Source: Bacteroidota bacterium (GTDB taxonomy: Bacteria > Bacteroidota > Bacteroidia > NS11-12g > UBA955). Taken from it: 13,087 bases of DNA. This document shows positions 12,756 through 13,087 of the stretch, one piece after another. Positions within the stretch are counted from its first letter, which is position 1. Each line of letters begins with the position of its first letter. The stretch spans positions 1 to 13,087 of the forward strand of contig VMCP01000212.1 in NCBI GenBank assembly GCA_008081305.1, read 5' to 3'. A program made the translations under genes and the position numbers. The notes beneath the pieces are model-generated. The model had not been told where the DNA came from. It saw nothing but the letters and a program-made list of their open reading frames with translations, and did no database searches.

Positions 12756-13087
12756 TTATTTCAAGACACGCTTGCCATTTTTAAACTTGGCAACAAATGC
12801 ATCCCTCATACCCTTACGACGGAGGGTGTTCTTAAATGCATTGGCATCCGCTTCATTTGAAAATTCTCCCGTACAGTATTTGTAGTATCTTCCACTTCTG
12901 TACATGTATACGTCGTTTATACCCATCGCCATAAACTTCTTATCGCTAATCGGCTTTAAAGACATCTTAAACTGCACCCTGTAAACGGTTCCTGACTCAA
13001 TACCGCCAGTGCTCCGGTTACTATTTACTGTTGTAGCTTTTTTCTCAATTGGTGTCACAGACGGAGCAGGAGATTCCTTTGGCGTAT
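12756..13087 (-). CDS. C-terminal SPOR-like domain of a cell-envelope protein, possibly an N-acetylmuramoyl-L-alanine amidase (5' truncated by window edge)
   Basis: The frame is open through the right edge of the window; the GTG at 13058 is internal and about 110 C-terminal residues are visible. The first part is a proline- and lysine-rich linker (TPKESPAPSVTPIEKKA). A compact domain follows: VYRVQFKMSLKPIS, then YYKYCTGEFSNEADANAF, and the ending RDAFVAKFKNGKRVLK. This matches the SPOR-like tail (VQ..., YKY..G, A..KG...AFVVAFKNGK) found at the end of many Bacteroidota peptidoglycan amidases and related envelope proteins, where it binds denuded septal peptidoglycan. The catalytic part, if any, is out of view, so amidase identity is only likely. 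The gene shares a bidirectional terminator with pnp. Confidence 0.6.
   Translation of the reverse strand, partial: TPKESPAPSVTPIEKKATTVNSNRSTGGIESGTVYRVQFKMSLKPISDKKFMAMGINDVYMYRSGRYYKYCTGEFSNEADANAFKNTLRRKGMRDAFVAKFKNGKRVLK

Noticed and set aside
1..13087. Mobile elements, CRISPR arrays, tRNA or rRNA genes
   Set aside because: No transposase, integrase, regularly spaced repeats, tRNA-like cloverleaf or rRNA stretches were recognised on either strand.

Overview
This window looks like a chromosomal housekeeping region of a Bacteroidota bacterium, probably a marine flavobacterium or a close relative. Three things support this. Several gene starts are preceded by the Bacteroidota-type -7 promoter element TAnnTTTG instead of a sigma-70 -10 box, and clear Shine-Dalgarno sequences are scarce. 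Lineage-typical families are present (DUF3276/PUR-like, DUF4199, bacterial GH3, a C-terminal SPOR-like tail domain). The sequence is fairly AT-rich with long runs of tightly packed genes. I see no phage, transposon, CRISPR array, tRNA or rRNA.

Layout. Plus strand, 1-2578: the 3' part of a DAHP synthase (first step of the shikimate pathway), then a LeuT-type Na+/amino-acid symporter, then a 35-residue MetS-like membrane micropeptide whose ATG overlaps the symporter stop (ATGA). Minus strand, 7568 down to 2581: a six-gene run (DUF4199 membrane protein, PlsC-type acyltransferase, GatC, MacB/LolD-type ABC ATPase, GH3-family adenylating enzyme, Kbl). The first four genes overlap or lie within a few bases of each other; gaps of 46 and 37 bases precede the last two. 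Kbl ends 2 bases from the micropeptide gene, so the two units converge with no visible terminator. Minus strand, 7966-7649: a DUF3276 gene with its own promoter and a strong terminator. Minus strand, 9880-8117: a full-length ABC exporter subunit that starts at TTG and has Asp in place of the catalytic Glu. Plus strand, 10122-12691: rpsO and pnp, separated by a strong terminator hairpin. Right edge, minus strand: the C-terminal part of a SPOR-like cell-wall protein, convergent with pnp across a shared terminator.

How the parts fit. Most genes serve core functions: aromatic amino acid synthesis, amino acid uptake, phospholipid synthesis, tRNA-dependent amidation, translation and RNA decay. The less understood parts are the symporter with its periplasmic insertion plus micropeptide, the GH3 protein in a lipid/amino-acid operon, and the lone exporter subunit with a degenerate catalytic site. 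No obviously new defence or mobile system was found.
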